From an uncultured Arenicella sp. (GTDB lineage Bacteria > Pseudomonadota > Gammaproteobacteria > Arenicellales > Arenicellaceae), in the NCBI GenBank assembly GCA_938048185.1, contig CALIVT010000006.1, positions 1 through 64,000 of the forward strand: a DNA stretch of 64,000 nt, written 5' to 3'. The notes below the pieces were generated by a model. The model did no database searches. It saw only the letters and a list, made by a program, of their open reading frames with translations, and had not been told where the DNA came from. The position numbers were made by a program, and so were the translations under genes. Below, piece by piece: positions 28,663 through 38,641 of the stretch (its first letter is position 1; each line of letters opens with the position of its first letter).

Positions 28663-30408
28663 CTATTTATTTGATAACCAAACAAATTCATATGGGGCCA
28701 ATTCGATCACGTCATCGGCGGATGAATACGGTGACTTACTAATTAAGTCGTGCCACACGTCCAAACTGATTAGGTTCACTGAGCTAATGGGTATGGAAAC
28801 CGTTTGGTCAGTAATATTATGTATACAAAATATGCTTTGAGTGCGGTTGATGCTTTGACGCCAAAATGCGAAAACCTCGTCGCCCAAGTGCAAGGTAAAC
28901 TGTACGGCGTTAGGGTGAAAGGCCGCTTGGTTTGCGCGAATTTCCAATAGTTTTTTTAGTCGCGATAATGCCAAAGCATGATGCGACCTGGGGTCCGAGA
29001 GCGTGTCTTCTAATTCCGTCAGTGCCCATTTATGGCGATTGATGCTGCGGTTATGATTGGTTAGATTCACCCGATCATAATCGTTTTGTGTGGCCAGCAT
29101 GCTATGGATATAAATGCCGGGTACGCCCTCTAACGCGAGCATGACTGCGTGGGCGCAAATAAAGCGTTGCATTTGCCATTTATCCAGGCCTTTGATGGTT
29201 CCTTGTAATGCATCATACAGCGCGATGTTTATTTCATACGCTTCGTTCTTGCCGGCATCGGCCGCGCGCCACGATACACGGCCACCAAAACCTTGCATGG
29301 TATTAACCAAATCGTCGGTGTCTTGTTGGCTTAGTAAGCCTTTGCTTGGTCGCAAGCCAATACCGTCATGACTGGCGATAAAGTTAAAATAAAAGGTGCC
29401 GGGTTGCGCTGGAGGCATGCTCATCTGCCAGCGTTTCAAGTGTTCACTGGTGCCCGCGACCATGGCGTGCAACAGTAAGGGCGGCAGTGAAAAGTTGTAC
29501 ACCGCGTGAGCTTCATTAGCGTTGCCGAAGTACGACAGATTTTCGTGATTCGGCACATTGGTCTCGGTAATGACAATGGCGTTATCTGTGTGGGCCTCGA
29601 TTAGAGTACGAAGCAAGCGCACAAATTCATGGGTTTGTGGCAAGTGTAGACAATCGGTGCCCAGCTCTTTCCATAAAAAAGCCACCGCGTCTAAGCGGAA
29701 TATGCGCACGCCCTGCTCAAGATAGCGGCGCACAATTTTCACCATCTCTAAGAACACATTCGGATTGCTGAAGTTTAAATCGACTTGATCATGGCTGAAC
29801 GTGCACCAAACATGTTTTGGCCCGTCTAAGGTCTGTGTTTCTCGCAGCAGCGATGATGTGCGCGGACGCACGACCTGAGTAAGGTTGTCTTCTGGCGAGG
29901 CTTCAAAGAAATAATCTTTGCCGGGGTCTTTACGTTGTCGAAAGTTCTCGAACCAAAGACTGCGCTGCGAGCAATGGTTGATCACTAAGTCAGCCATTAA
30001 ATCGTAGTCGTTGCCAATCGCCTCGATGTCTGACCAGTCGCCTAGGCTTTCGTTCACCTGACTGTAATTGATTACCGAGAAACCATCGTCCGAGCTGTAT
30101 GGAAAGAAGGGCAGTATGTGCAACCCGCTAATCACGCCCTTAAGGTGCGTATCGGCAAACCGCTTTAGTGTTTTGAGTGGTGCTTCACCGTCGATGAGTA
30201 CGCTGTCACCATACGTAATTACCCATGCGTCGGCTTGCGACCATTTGTTGCGATACAGCTCTGAGGTGGGTGCCTCGTCTACTAAGCCCATCGCGGCGAC
30301 CGAGTCCCGCGCAATTTGCTGGTAGTCGAGTTCAGGGTAAATGCGCGAAAGGTGGTCAGTAACTGCGCTAAGCAGCGGGGTTGACTGGCTATCAAGCGAA
30401 TGGTTCAT
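28663..30408 (-). CDS. GH13_18 sugar phosphorylase, probable glucosylglycerate phosphorylase
   Basis: A 581-residue alpha-amylase-fold enzyme of the sucrose-phosphorylase subfamily GH13_18. Catalytic residues can be placed: nucleophile Asp240 ([12 protein letters not shown]), acid/base Glu282 ([10 protein letters not shown]) and transition-state Asp348 (SHDGIGL). GH13_18 enzymes split sucrose, sucrose 6'-phosphate or glucosylglycerate with phosphate, giving glucose 1-phosphate. Because the three genes upstream are a glucosyl-3-phosphoglycerate synthase, its phosphatase and a glycerate kinase, glucosylglycerate is the best predicted substrate. It is the last gene of the operon, 25 bp after the synthase. 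Confidence 0.85.
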   Translation of the reverse strand: MNHSLDSQSTPLLSAVTDHLSRIYPELDYQQIARDSVAAMGLVDEAPTSELYRNKWSQADAWVITYGDSVLIDGEAPLKTLKRFADTHLKGVISGLHILPFFPYSSDDGFSVINYSQVNESLGDWSDIEAIGNDYDLMADLVINHCSQRSLWFENFRQRKDPGKDYFFEASPEDNLTQVVRPRTSSLLRETQTLDGPKHVWCTFSHDQVDLNFSNPNVFLEMVKIVRRYLEQGVRIFRLDAVAFLWKELGTDCLHLPQTHEFVRLLRTLIEAHTDNAIVITETNVPNHENLSYFGNANEAHAVYNFSLPPLLLHAMVAGTSEHLKRWQMSMPPAQPGTFYFNFIASHDGIGLRPSKGLLSQQDTDDLVNTMQGFGGRVSWRAADAGKNEAYEINIALYDALQGTIKGLDKWQMQRFICAHAVMLALEGVPGIYIHSMLATQNDYDRVNLTNHNRSINRHKWALTELEDTLSDPRSHHALALSRLKKLLEIRANQAAFHPNAVQFTLHLGDEVFAFWRQSINRTQSIFCIHNITDQTVSIPISSVNLISLDVWHDLISKSPYSSADDVIELAPYEFVWLSNK

Positions 30409-30433
30409 CTATTAAGGCTCTAGTCTACGGCTC

Positions 30434-31654
30434 TTACGAATAGTCGTGCATATCGGCATCAACCGCGGCCATAAGGTCGTCTTGAATCGATGGCAACGCG
30501 CTTATGACTCTGTTCCAACTTGGAATAAACGGTGTTTCCATAGGGTTCTCGAGAAAATCGGTTCCTGCGGCGAGTACGTTTTCAGCGAACATTTCAATCG
30601 CCGCTTCTTCACGATGAATATCCAATTGCAAACCGTTCATCTGCGCGTCGTTGTAATACGTTTCAACGAAATCTAACGCAATACGGAAGTACGTGGCCTT
30701 AATCGCGCGGAAAGTCTCGGCATTAAACACCACACCGTTTGTGGCGAGCTTTCGGAACAAGGCTTTGCAAATATCAATCGACATTTTCGAGAGGCCCTTA
30801 GCTGAGTCCTCCGGCGACAGGTCTTGGTGCTTGTGATCGTATACGTCGGCGATGTCTGCCTGGCATATTCGATTGTTGGCATAGTTGCGGTTCAACTCAG
30901 ACAGCACGCCAATTTCTAAGCCCCAGTCACTGGGAATTCGTAAGTCATTGATTACGTCGGTTTGAAACGAAAACTCGCCCGCTAGCGGGTAACGAAAACT
31001 GTCGATATAATCAAGGTAGTCATTTTGTCCATAGACCTTTTTTAGCGCTCTTACCAACGGCGTAACGAGTAAGCGTGTGACGCGGCCATGCATCTTGCCG
31101 TCGGCTACGCGGGCATAGAAACCTTTGCAGAACTTATAGTTAAAATTGGGGTTGGCGACCGGGTAAATAAGGCGCGCTAGCAAACTGCGGTCATACGTGA
31201 CAATGTCACAATCGTGCAATGCGACCGCTTGCGCTTGTCCCGACGCGAGCACGTAGCCAAAACAAAACCAAACGTTGCGGCCTTTACCGAGTTCGCGCGG
31301 CGACAAATTCTTTTCTTTGAGTTTTTGGTCAATGGCTTGCAGTCGAGGCCCTTCGTTCCACAATAATTTAAGCTTATTACCCAAGGGCTTAAAAAACTGC
31401 AGCGCTTGTCGGTATTGCTCTTCGCTTGCGCGGTCAAGACCAATGACTATTTGTTCTAAATAATTGACCTTGCTGAGCTCTGAAACAATGTTAGGTAAGG
31501 CGTCGCCCTCAAGTTCTGAATAAAGTGACGGCAACACCAAGGCCATTGCGCGCTTTTTCTTAAACTTGTTAAGTTCGGCTTCTAAATCTTCGACGGTTCG
31601 CTGATGTAAGTTATGCAGCGTAGTGATGATTCCATTTTGATAAAAGTCAGCCAT
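30434..31654 (-). CDS. gpgS: Glucosyl-3-phosphoglycerate synthase-like glycosyltransferase
   Basis: A 406-residue GT-A glycosyltransferase, resembling the GT81 glucosyl-3-phosphoglycerate synthases that join glucose from a nucleotide sugar to 3-phosphoglycerate. The metal/nucleotide DxD motif is Asp148-Cys-Asp150 (LHDCDI), after LGKGRNVWFCFGYVLASG. Later conserved blocks are YPLAGEFSF and WGLEIGVL. It sits 3 bp after the phosphatase gene and 25 bp before the phosphorylase gene. The product would be dephosphorylated to glucosylglycerate, a compatible solute used under salt stress or nitrogen limitation. Confidence 0.85.
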   Translation of the reverse strand: MADFYQNGIITTLHNLHQRTVEDLEAELNKFKKKRAMALVLPSLYSELEGDALPNIVSELSKVNYLEQIVIGLDRASEEQYRQALQFFKPLGNKLKLLWNEGPRLQAIDQKLKEKNLSPRELGKGRNVWFCFGYVLASGQAQAVALHDCDIVTYDRSLLARLIYPVANPNFNYKFCKGFYARVADGKMHGRVTRLLVTPLVRALKKVYGQNDYLDYIDSFRYPLAGEFSFQTDVINDLRIPSDWGLEIGVLSELNRNYANNRICQADIADVYDHKHQDLSPEDSAKGLSKMSIDICKALFRKLATNGVVFNAETFRAIKATYFRIALDFVETYYNDAQMNGLQLDIHREEAAIEMFAENVLAAGTDFLENPMETPFIPSWNRVISALPSIQDDLMAAVDADMHDYS

Positions 31655-31657
31655 TTA

Positions 31658-32545
31658 TTATTCAGATCTATGATTCGTTTGGGTTTGCGCCAAAATTGAA
31701 AGAATGGCTTCAGACCAACCGACTGGGCCAAAACCTTGGGTGTAATAAATTTCGTTCGAAGTTGAAACGGCAGGGAACTGCGCCACCGGCGAACGCACAC
31801 ACACCGGGTGGTCTGCTGCGTTGAGCATAGCGACGTCGTTGTGGCTATCGCCTAAACATATCAAGTTCGGAGGGTAATTGCCAACCGGCATTGCTGTGAG
31901 TGTCTTGGCCCCAAACCGCTTTAACCATGCCAGTGGCACGGCTTTATCGGTGTTGCCTTGGAGGTGGTAAAAGCGGCCGCCTTGCAATACGCTCAGGCCT
32001 TTTGATTCAGCCGCGGAGGTAAATTGTGTGAGCGCCTCAGCGCTATCATGCCACACAAAAGGTTCTGAAAATTCTTTGCGTGACGCGAGCGCTGCTGCTT
32101 TAAGCGTAAGCCCTGTTTTTTCAGCAATTTGGTTCACACTCCAATCGTTAAAACCCTCAAATTTCCAGTCATGGTTTGTACGAACTCCGTCGATAAAGTC
32201 GATGATGGTGCCGCGTGATGTGCCGAACACCAGTTGCCTCGCGCCGTTGCCTCGCGGTTCAAGTTTGGCCGACGCCTGATCACAGGGTGAGCGCCAGCTG
32301 TTATCAGCGGCAATCAGCGCGCTGCCATTCTCCACAATTAATGGCGTATCTAGACCAATCTCAGCTTGCAATGCGATTACTTCAGCATAGGTTTTGCTGG
32401 TGTTGATAATTACCGGTATACCAAGCGCAGCGCAGCGCGTAAGCCCGGCGCGCGCTGCGTCAAACGAATAGCTGTGATGGTCGAGCAAGGTACCGTCTAA
32501 GTCGGTCGAAACAATCGTATTCGCCAGGTCGCCGAACGATGTCAT
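31658..32545 (-). CDS. HAD-IIB phosphatase, glucosyl/mannosyl-3-phosphoglycerate phosphatase type
   Basis: A 295-residue HAD phosphatase of the MPGP group. The nucleophile is Asp15 with Asp17 in STDLDGTLLD; motif II is INTSKT, and the C-terminal motif GDSHNDVAML binds Mg2+. The conserved IVENGSALI block after motif II is typical of mannosyl-3-phosphoglycerate phosphatases and YedP. Next to a glucosyl-3-phosphoglycerate synthase it should remove the phosphate to give glucosylglycerate. The start codon overlaps the kinase stop by 4 nt, and the synthase follows after 3 bp. Confidence 0.87.
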   Translation of the reverse strand: MTSFGDLANTIVSTDLDGTLLDHHSYSFDAARAGLTRCAALGIPVIINTSKTYAEVIALQAEIGLDTPLIVENGSALIAADNSWRSPCDQASAKLEPRGNGARQLVFGTSRGTIIDFIDGVRTNHDWKFEGFNDWSVNQIAEKTGLTLKAAALASRKEFSEPFVWHDSAEALTQFTSAAESKGLSVLQGGRFYHLQGNTDKAVPLAWLKRFGAKTLTAMPVGNYPPNLICLGDSHNDVAMLNAADHPVCVRSPVAQFPAVSTSNEIYYTQGFGPVGWSEAILSILAQTQTNHRSE

Positions 32546-33456
32546 AGTTCAATACCGCTGATGTGGGTGAAGCTGTGGTTTTGGTTTAGGTACAGCACCA
32601 CATCTGCGCGCTCTTCGAGTATGGTCAGCGCGTGTTCGGTCAAGCGTTGGTAGTGTGAAATGAATCGGCTAATTTCATCGGGGTTCATGGTTGCCGCAGT
32701 ACTTTGCCCAGCCGCCTCAAGCGCGTCTATCAGCTTTTGCTCTTGCAACTGTCGCCACTGATAAACGCAGTCAAAACTTGGGGCCTGTAAGCTCACTAAC
32801 ATATCGAGCTGATCGAATATTTTTAGATACTCAGTTGCCAACGCATTGTTCACGAATTTACGCCAGCGCTGATCCGCGTCTTCGCGTCGTTCTAAATCAT
32901 TCACCGGCTCAGCTAAACACGCTTGGTCTTGCGCAGGCACGCCTACACACCAGCCTTCAAGAATCACGATATCGAACGGGCCTATATGGGTTGGCCAATC
33001 GGCTTTTACCGCTCGGTCATCAACTGCTTTGCTAAAACTTGGTACTGAGAACAGTTCACCTTTGCGCGCCTCGTTAAACAGTTTCTCTATCAAATCAATA
33101 TCATGCGTACCCGGCACGCCACGCGTTAAAAGCAGCGGATGAATTGACTCGGACAAGTCTCGCCGTTCAGTCAGCGTTAGGTAGAAATCATCAATTGAGG
33201 CGACTAATACCTTTAGCTGAAATTCTGATTCTAGTATCGTTTTTACAAAGGCCGCACAAGTACTTTTACCACTGCCTTGCGAGCCCTGTATGCCAATCAC
33301 GCGGCAACGACCCGCTAAGCTATTGCGCTGAATTTGCCGGCAAAGCGGCCAATAGTAATCGGTAACCGTATCAAGAAAATGACCGGGTAAGCGATGAGTT
33401 TGAATATCAGCTTCAATCAACGACAAAGAACGTTCTGACAGCAATGGATGGGACAT
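32542..33456 (-). CDS. P-loop glycerate kinase (D-glycerate 3-kinase-like)
   Basis: A 304-residue P-loop kinase with Walker A GSQGSGKST at 58-66, a SIDDFYLT block (about 93-100) and LEGWCVG in the Walker B/substrate region. This layout matches plant-type D-glycerate 3-kinases and related uridine/pantothenate-kinase-like enzymes. First gene of the operon; its product could rephosphorylate the glycerate released by the phosphorylase to 3-phosphoglycerate, the acceptor used by the synthase. This closes a metabolic loop and strongly supports the glycerate assignment. Confidence 0.82.
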   Translation of the reverse strand: MSHPLLSERSLSLIEADIQTHRLPGHFLDTVTDYYWPLCRQIQRNSLAGRCRVIGIQGSQGSGKSTCAAFVKTILESEFQLKVLVASIDDFYLTLTERRDLSESIHPLLLTRGVPGTHDIDLIEKLFNEARKGELFSVPSFSKAVDDRAVKADWPTHIGPFDIVILEGWCVGVPAQDQACLAEPVNDLERREDADQRWRKFVNNALATEYLKIFDQLDMLVSLQAPSFDCVYQWRQLQEQKLIDALEAAGQSTAATMNPDEISRFISHYQRLTEHALTILEERADVVLYLNQNHSFTHISGIEL

Positions 33457-33788
33457 ACGGCAGTGAGAATGTGGAAAATTGGCAGTTATCAGTAGCCTTA
33501 TAGAGTACGCGACTCGGGGGTTCTTCGAAAGGATGGAACACTCGGCTTTTTCAATATCGCTAAAGGCGAGCGAAATTTTCTTCTATAGCAACGCCCTTAG
33601 TCGCACGATTGTCTCCAAGGAATTTATCAAGTATCGAACGCATATCAAATCGTTGTTATATGGTTTACTCGTTGCTTTTTACACTGCTTACGGATTTCAA
33701 AAAATAAGATGTTTATGTGGTTGTTCGGTGCTCGTTGATTTAATTAGAGCGGGCACTGCTAAATGTTAGTGGTGGAGTCGAACTTTCT
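33457..33788. other. AT-rich spacer upstream of the glucosylglycerate operon
   Basis: About 330 bp between the kinase start and the 3' end of the serine hydrolase gene. It must carry the operon's promoter, but I see no convincing -35/-10 pair. A 96-codon plus-strand frame (33479-33769) shows no recognisable family and is probably chance. No tRNA or hairpin terminator was found. Confidence 0.4.
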
Positions 33789-35168
33789 CTAATCTTTGGG
33801 TAGGCCTCCCTCACGTTCAGCGCGCTTAATGTTTTCCCCGCCGTTGACGTAGGTAACTCTATCCATCGCAATAATATTGCCGCTGCGATCTCGTTTGAAA
33901 ATCAAATGCGTGAACTCTCCGGGGTAAAAAAATACATCTTTATCACGAGGGACTATTTTCCATGGCCTGCCACCGGTTGTTTGTGTGTATAAATGGCCGC
34001 CCTTGATCATGACACTGCGTGTTACTCGTTCGTTTACGCGGTAAACGCCTTGATATTCGATAAGCCTGTCAATGTCCATGTCAATTGCAACATTCTTCGG
34101 ATAATCCACACTTGCAGCATTAAACGCTATATGGGTACTGATAACATCGGGTGACTTGTCGGCGCTATTTGAAAGTATCACTGCATAGACTCTCTGCTTT
34201 GGAAGCCAGATAGCATTGGTTCTAAACCCGTTTATCCAACCACCGTGGACGATTTGCGATTCGCCAAAGCGCTTACTAACCGCTAAACCGAAGCCGTAGC
34301 CCGCATGCTCACCATTGTTCAGCACAAAATCATTAGTCATCTTTTTGAGTGATGATTTTGAAAGCAACTTTCCACCAAATAGAGACTTCGACCAAGTGGC
34401 CATGTCATCAACGGTGGACAGCAAGGCACCGGCAGCATGAGCATGTGTCATGCTTATGTAGTCGGCATTGCTGTAATTGCCCTTTTCACCTTGATAGCCA
34501 TTGGCGCGATTCAATATGATTTGTGACCCATCATAAAAACTGTTCGCCATGCCTAGCTTATCGAAAATCGCTGTTTGTATAAATTCTGCGTACGATTGTC
34601 CGGTCACTTTCTCAATGATGGCGCCAAGCAGAATATAACCGGAATTTGAATAGCTGTATTGTTCACCGGGTGCGAAATTTATTGGGCAATCTTCAAAAGT
34701 TTCAATCAACTCTTGCGTAGTGACATCTATGACTGCGGCAGTGGCGTCATAGTCTGGGGTGTATTGGCAATCGAATATTCCTGAGGTATGTGAAAGTAGA
34801 TTTGCAATCTTGATTGCATGGCCTTGCGTAGGGAAATCAGGCAAGTATGTATTGATATTGTCATTGACATGAAGTTTGCCTTGCTCCTCAAGCAATAGGA
34901 TTCCCGCAGCCGTAAACTGCTTGCCGATTGAGCCAAGACGAAACACATTCTCAGGCGTTAACGTGACCTTAAGCTCCATATCAGCCATGCCTGAGGCGCC
35001 ACGGAACAAAATTTTATTGTCCTTGGTAACAATCACTGCGGCTCCCGGCTCATTTGCTGGGTAAGCTTGTTCTAACCATTGTTGATACTCGGCCGAAGCA
35101 AATGCAAAGCTCGTAAAAAAGATACTGATCACTATAGTGCTAATCACACCTAGTTGGGTTTGCTTCAT
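33789..35168 (-). CDS. Secreted beta-lactamase-like serine hydrolase (class C/PBP4* family)
   Basis: A 459-residue serine hydrolase of the beta-lactamase/AmpC-like (S12) fold, with a signal peptide of about 26 residues ending Phe-Ala-Ser-Ala. Catalytic motifs are Ser80-x-x-Lys83 (GSIGKQF), YSN in QYSYSNSGY (about 150) and HGG in VHGGWINGF (about 300). A C-terminal beta domain of about 100 residues follows. Such proteins include D-aminopeptidases, esterases and penicillin-binding relatives; true beta-lactamase activity should not be assumed. Confidence 0.88.
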   Translation of the reverse strand: MKQTQLGVISTIVISIFFTSFAFASAEYQQWLEQAYPANEPGAAVIVTKDNKILFRGASGMADMELKVTLTPENVFRLGSIGKQFTAAGILLLEEQGKLHVNDNINTYLPDFPTQGHAIKIANLLSHTSGIFDCQYTPDYDATAAVIDVTTQELIETFEDCPINFAPGEQYSYSNSGYILLGAIIEKVTGQSYAEFIQTAIFDKLGMANSFYDGSQIILNRANGYQGEKGNYSNADYISMTHAHAAGALLSTVDDMATWSKSLFGGKLLSKSSLKKMTNDFVLNNGEHAGYGFGLAVSKRFGESQIVHGGWINGFRTNAIWLPKQRVYAVILSNSADKSPDVISTHIAFNAASVDYPKNVAIDMDIDRLIEYQGVYRVNERVTRSVMIKGGHLYTQTTGGRPWKIVPRDKDVFFYPGEFTHLIFKRDRSGNIIAMDRVTYVNGGENIKRAEREGGLPKD

Positions 35169-35659
35169 TTTTTCACCGTGTAGGCAGTTGCTGTTGTCAA
35201 TAATTTGTCAAACGATGATTCTACACCAATCGTAATCTAGAGGTTTTAGGACATACATGCGAACGACTAAGCGCATCCTGGCGACAAACTAGAATTGTAA
35301 GACCATCTCTGCAATACTAAATTCAGCCATTAACGTGACCGGTAATGTTGAAGAATCGATATGGACTTAGAGAAGGTAGAACTAAAAGGAAGCATTGTTT
35401 GGAACCAATTAGGCTGGATCATTTTGACGGATTAATCCCAGCGGTATTATTTGGACAGACAAAATTGAGCAAGTTGGCTCGATTGAACGATAAGAATGCA
35501 TCCCTCAAAAACATCGATAATCCACCACTTTGAGATTGCTAAGGTTTAGTGGTATTTCGATCTAACATTGATGTGTTATCGTCAAATAAAAATATTTCGC
35601 AATAAGGTTTATGTGACTATATGGAAACCTAAACCAAACCGTTAGTAGGAAATTTTAGA
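35169..35659. other. Long AT-rich intergenic region
   Basis: About 490 bp between divergent genes for the serine hydrolase and the esterase. It should hold both promoters. A 62-codon frame at 35345-35533 has no signature I recognise and may be a decayed gene fragment. No repeat, terminator or RNA gene was seen. Confidence 0.4.
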
Positions 35660-36724
35660 ATGAAATCGTATTTGCTTGCCTTAACCTTTCTCTTTCCTCT
35701 ATTTGCTGGCGCTGAGCCGGTTAAATATGCTGACAGTTCAACTATTAAGTCGAGTGCTTTTGGCGAAAGCCGAGAGATTATGGTGTCTTTACCTCCGTCG
35801 TATGCAAAGAGCTCTAGTACGCGATATCCTGTAATTTATACCGTGCGTGGACAATTGGATTTGCTTGCAGTTGTTGCGGCAATCAACATGCTTGATTCAG
35901 AGGCGCCAGAATTTATTGTGGTTGGAATCACTGGCTCTGGTGCTGAATTTATTCCTGATGAAAAATTTGGTGAGACTAAATTTTCCAGGTTACTGCATAG
36001 TGACGTTGTGCCACATATTGAGAAAAATTATCGAACGGCTCCCTATAGCATATTGGTCGGTCACTCCGCTGCGGGTAAATTTGTGACCAACGATTGGTTA
36101 AGCCGTGGCGACGACTTCTCAAGCTATTACGCGATCAGCCCCGAGCTTAATGACGGTGTGATTAACGCACGCGTAAAGTCTATGAGCGAAAAAAGCGTAT
36201 CTTTAAAAAACTCCTTACTCATATCAATGGGGAACGAAAGCGAGCGCATGCAATCAATGTTCGATGAGTTAAAAGCGCGCAAGGCATTAAGCAAAAACAC
36301 CAGGTTCGTTCAGTTTAAAGATCAAACGCATATGAGTGGCAGAGTTCATACGGTAATTGCGGGTCTGCGAGACTCTTTCAAAAATTGGCGACCCTCATCT
36401 AAAGTAGCGTCCGGTAGTTTAGAAGGCTTGCAAGCGCACTACTCGGCCTTGAGCGAACGCTATGGCTACGAAGTGCTCATACCGCTAGAGACAATGAAGC
36501 GTGAGAGCGCTTTTCATAGTGCCTCGAAGATTGAAGAGCGATGGCACGTCGCTTCTGACATCGTAAAATATGCCTTAGCTAAAACGCCGAACGACGTCGA
36601 TGAGTTCATTAGCATTGCCGATGAACTGTCGGACTATGGCGCGATCGAAGGAAGCCAACGTTTGATTTCCTTTGTGTGTGAACAAGCGCCTGGACACAGT
36701 CGATGTGCCAACATCGCTAAATGA
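35660..36724 (+). CDS. Secreted alpha/beta hydrolase (esterase D / IroE-like)
   Basis: A 354-residue exported hydrolase with a signal peptide ending Ala-Gly-Ala. The nucleophile elbow is GHSAAG (Ser near 135). The N-terminal pattern (SREIMVSLPPSY, then RYPVIYTVRGQ) matches the esterase-D/enterochelin-esterase group, which hydrolyses esters or siderophore esters. A C-terminal stretch of about 110 residues is helical and unassigned. The stop overlaps the ATG of the GNAT gene (ATGA), so the pair is coupled. No siderophore genes are nearby, so a general esterase is equally likely. Confidence 0.8.
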   Translation: MKSYLLALTFLFPLFAGAEPVKYADSSTIKSSAFGESREIMVSLPPSYAKSSSTRYPVIYTVRGQLDLLAVVAAINMLDSEAPEFIVVGITGSGAEFIPDEKFGETKFSRLLHSDVVPHIEKNYRTAPYSILVGHSAAGKFVTNDWLSRGDDFSSYYAISPELNDGVINARVKSMSEKSVSLKNSLLISMGNESERMQSMFDELKARKALSKNTRFVQFKDQTHMSGRVHTVIAGLRDSFKNWRPSSKVASGSLEGLQAHYSALSERYGYEVLIPLETMKRESAFHSASKIEERWHVASDIVKYALAKTPNDVDEFISIADELSDYGAIEGSQRLISFVCEQAPGHSRCANIAK

Positions 36725-37254
36725 CGCCCTTGTCGCTGTCGCTGCTTATGGAGACCAGAGTTCTAGATAAAAAAGTTGATCTGCATGCGTTCAAAGCATT
36801 ACGAATTGAGGCTGTACTAGACACACCTGAAGCGTTTGGCGAATCCAGCAGTGAGGTAACGCTTAGGGGTGACGAGTCTTTTATTTACAACTTGTCGGAT
36901 CACAATAGAGGGGATTTCGTTGTTGGCACCTTTGATCACAATAATTTGATAGGCGTTGCCGGTTTCTATCGAGAGGCATTTGAGAAATTCAGGCACAAGG
37001 GTAATATTTGGGGCGTCTATGTAACCCCAACTTATCGAGGACAAGGCTTAGGTAAACCGATGCTGGGCAAGGTTATTGAAACGGTGAGGGCTCGAACAAA
37101 CGTCAAACAACTTCGATTAACCGTTGTTACTAAAAATGTTGCTGCGGTACAGTTATACCAGTCACTCGGCTTTAAGATTTTTGGAACCGAGTTGCAGTCG
37201 CTGAACCTAGATGACGTATTTTACGATGAGCATTATATGCAACTGCAGCTTTAA
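36721..37254 (+). CDS. GNAT family N-acetyltransferase
   Basis: A 177-residue GNAT protein. The acetyl-CoA motif is VYVTPTYRGQGLGKPML (about 99-115) and the later NVAAVQLYQSLGFKIFG is the standard C-terminal motif. The N-terminal segment ALRIEAVLDTPEAFGES is common in GNATs acting on small molecules or protein N-termini. The ATG at 36721 overlaps the esterase stop; an internal ATG at 36748 is also possible. Substrate unknown. Confidence 0.87.
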   Translation: MTPLSLSLLMETRVLDKKVDLHAFKALRIEAVLDTPEAFGESSSEVTLRGDESFIYNLSDHNRGDFVVGTFDHNNLIGVAGFYREAFEKFRHKGNIWGVYVTPTYRGQGLGKPMLGKVIETVRARTNVKQLRLTVVTKNVAAVQLYQSLGFKIFGTELQSLNLDDVFYDEHYMQLQL

Positions 37255-37318
37255 TCGTAACGAAAGCGGTTTTGTTGACTATACTCGATAGGCCAACTTA
37301 AGTAGATGTAGAATCACT

Positions 37319-38641
37319 ATGCCTGTAACGCAAGAACAATTAGACGCCTATTGGATGCCGTTCACATCGAACCGGGATTTTAAGAAAGACCCACGCATTA
37401 TCGAAAGCGCGAATGGGCATTATTATTATGACCAGAATGGACAGAAAATCTACGATCTATTTTCTGGCTTGTGGACAACGGGTGTTGGCCATTGCCACCC
37501 TAAAATTGTTGAAGCGGTTCAATCTCAAGTAGCTAAGTTAGATTACTCGATGTCGTTTCAAGTGAGCAACGAAAAATCTCTCGAGCTAGCTCACCGCGTA
37601 ACCGGCTTGGCTCCCGATGGGTTCACTCAATGCTTTTTTACCAACTCGGGTTCAGAGTCAGTAGACACCGCGTTAAAAATAGCGCTGGGTTATCACCGAG
37701 CAAAAGGCGACGCGTCTCGAACAAGATTAATTGGCCGCGAGCGGGGTTATCATGGCGTTAACTTTGGTGGCATGTCGGTGGGTGGAATCATTGCTAATCG
37801 CAAGGCGTTTAGCGCAAATTTGATACCGGGTGTAGATCATATTCGTACTACATTCAATCTGCAAAAAAATGCATTCTCGCGCGGGATGCCGAAATGGGGC
37901 GCACACTTAGCAGATGACCTTGAGGGTGTGGCCGCATTGCATGATGGTAGTAATATAGCGGCGTTAATCGTGGAGCCAGTGGCCGGTTCGACTGGGGTTA
38001 TTCCACCACCACCGGGCTATTTGCAGAGGCTAAGAGAAATTTGCGATCGACATGGAATATTATTGATCTTTGACGAAGTAATCACCGCATTTGGTCGCAT
38101 AGGGTCCAGTTTTGCGGCTGAACGTTTTGATGTAAAGCCCGACATCATCACTACCGCAAAAGGGTTAACCAATGGCGTTATCCCTATGGGCGCTGTACTG
38201 GTACAGCAGCACATTTATGATGCGTTTATGCAAGGTCCAGAATCGATGGTTGAGCTTTTTCATGGCTATACCTATTCAGGGCATCCGGTTGCAGCGGCTG
38301 CAGGCTTGGCAACTCTGGATGTGTACAAGGAAGAAAATATTTTTGAGCAAGCGCTGGCGCTTGAAAAAAGTTTTGAGGACTTACTGCACACTTTCAAAGG
38401 CCATGACAAGGTAATCGATGTGAGAAACTTTGGCTTGATGGGCGCTATCGAATTGGCACCTCGAACCGATGCGCCGGGCGCGCGAGGGCTAGAAACTCAC
38501 AAGAGGGCGTTCGTTGAGGAAAACATCGTTATTCGAAATGGCATGGACATTCTTCAGTTCTCTCCGTTTTTGAATTCGAATATTGATGATCTGGCGAAGG
38601 CGTTTGACGGCGTTCGACGGGTACTTGATTCGATTAAATAG
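37319..38641 (+). CDS. Class III omega-amino acid:pyruvate aminotransferase
   Basis: A 440-residue PLP aminotransferase of class III. The PLP lysine lies in TTAKGLTNGVIPMGAV (Lys near 281); the conserved FDEVITAFGRIG is about 245-256. The N-terminal YWMPFTSNRDFKKDPR and DGQKIYDLFSGLW patterns match beta-alanine/omega-amino acid:pyruvate transaminases. A BCCT transporter gene follows 236 bp later on the same strand. Likely role: using beta-alanine, taurine-like or similar omega-amino compounds as nitrogen source, with alanine as product. Confidence 0.88.
   Translation: MPVTQEQLDAYWMPFTSNRDFKKDPRIIESANGHYYYDQNGQKIYDLFSGLWTTGVGHCHPKIVEAVQSQVAKLDYSMSFQVSNEKSLELAHRVTGLAPDGFTQCFFTNSGSESVDTALKIALGYHRAKGDASRTRLIGRERGYHGVNFGGMSVGGIIANRKAFSANLIPGVDHIRTTFNLQKNAFSRGMPKWGAHLADDLEGVAALHDGSNIAALIVEPVAGSTGVIPPPPGYLQRLREICDRHGILLIFDEVITAFGRIGSSFAAERFDVKPDIITTAKGLTNGVIPMGAVLVQQHIYDAFMQGPESMVELFHGYTYSGHPVAAAAGLATLDVYKEENIFEQALALEKSFEDLLHTFKGHDKVIDVRNFGLMGAIELAPRTDAPGARGLETHKRAFVEENIVIRNGMDILQFSPFLNSNIDDLAKAFDGVRRVLDSIK

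Noticed and set aside
33479-33769. 96-codon plus-strand frame upstream of the glucosylglycerate operon
   Set aside because: No recognisable family, poor ribosome site, and it lies in AT-rich intergenic DNA; left as a chance frame.
33765-33795. A segment resembling a tRNA/tmRNA 3' end on the minus strand (TTCGACTCCACCAC)
   Set aside because: The T-arm does not pair and no acceptor or anticodon stem is present upstream; it is a chance match.
33789-35168. Calling the serine hydrolase a beta-lactamase resistance gene
   Set aside because: The S12 family is broad; SxxK/YSN/HGG motifs do not show antibiotic hydrolysis and no AmpR-type regulator is adjacent.
35345-35533. 62-codon frame in the long spacer before the esterase gene
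   Set aside because: No known motif or clear ribosome site; may be a remnant but cannot be supported.
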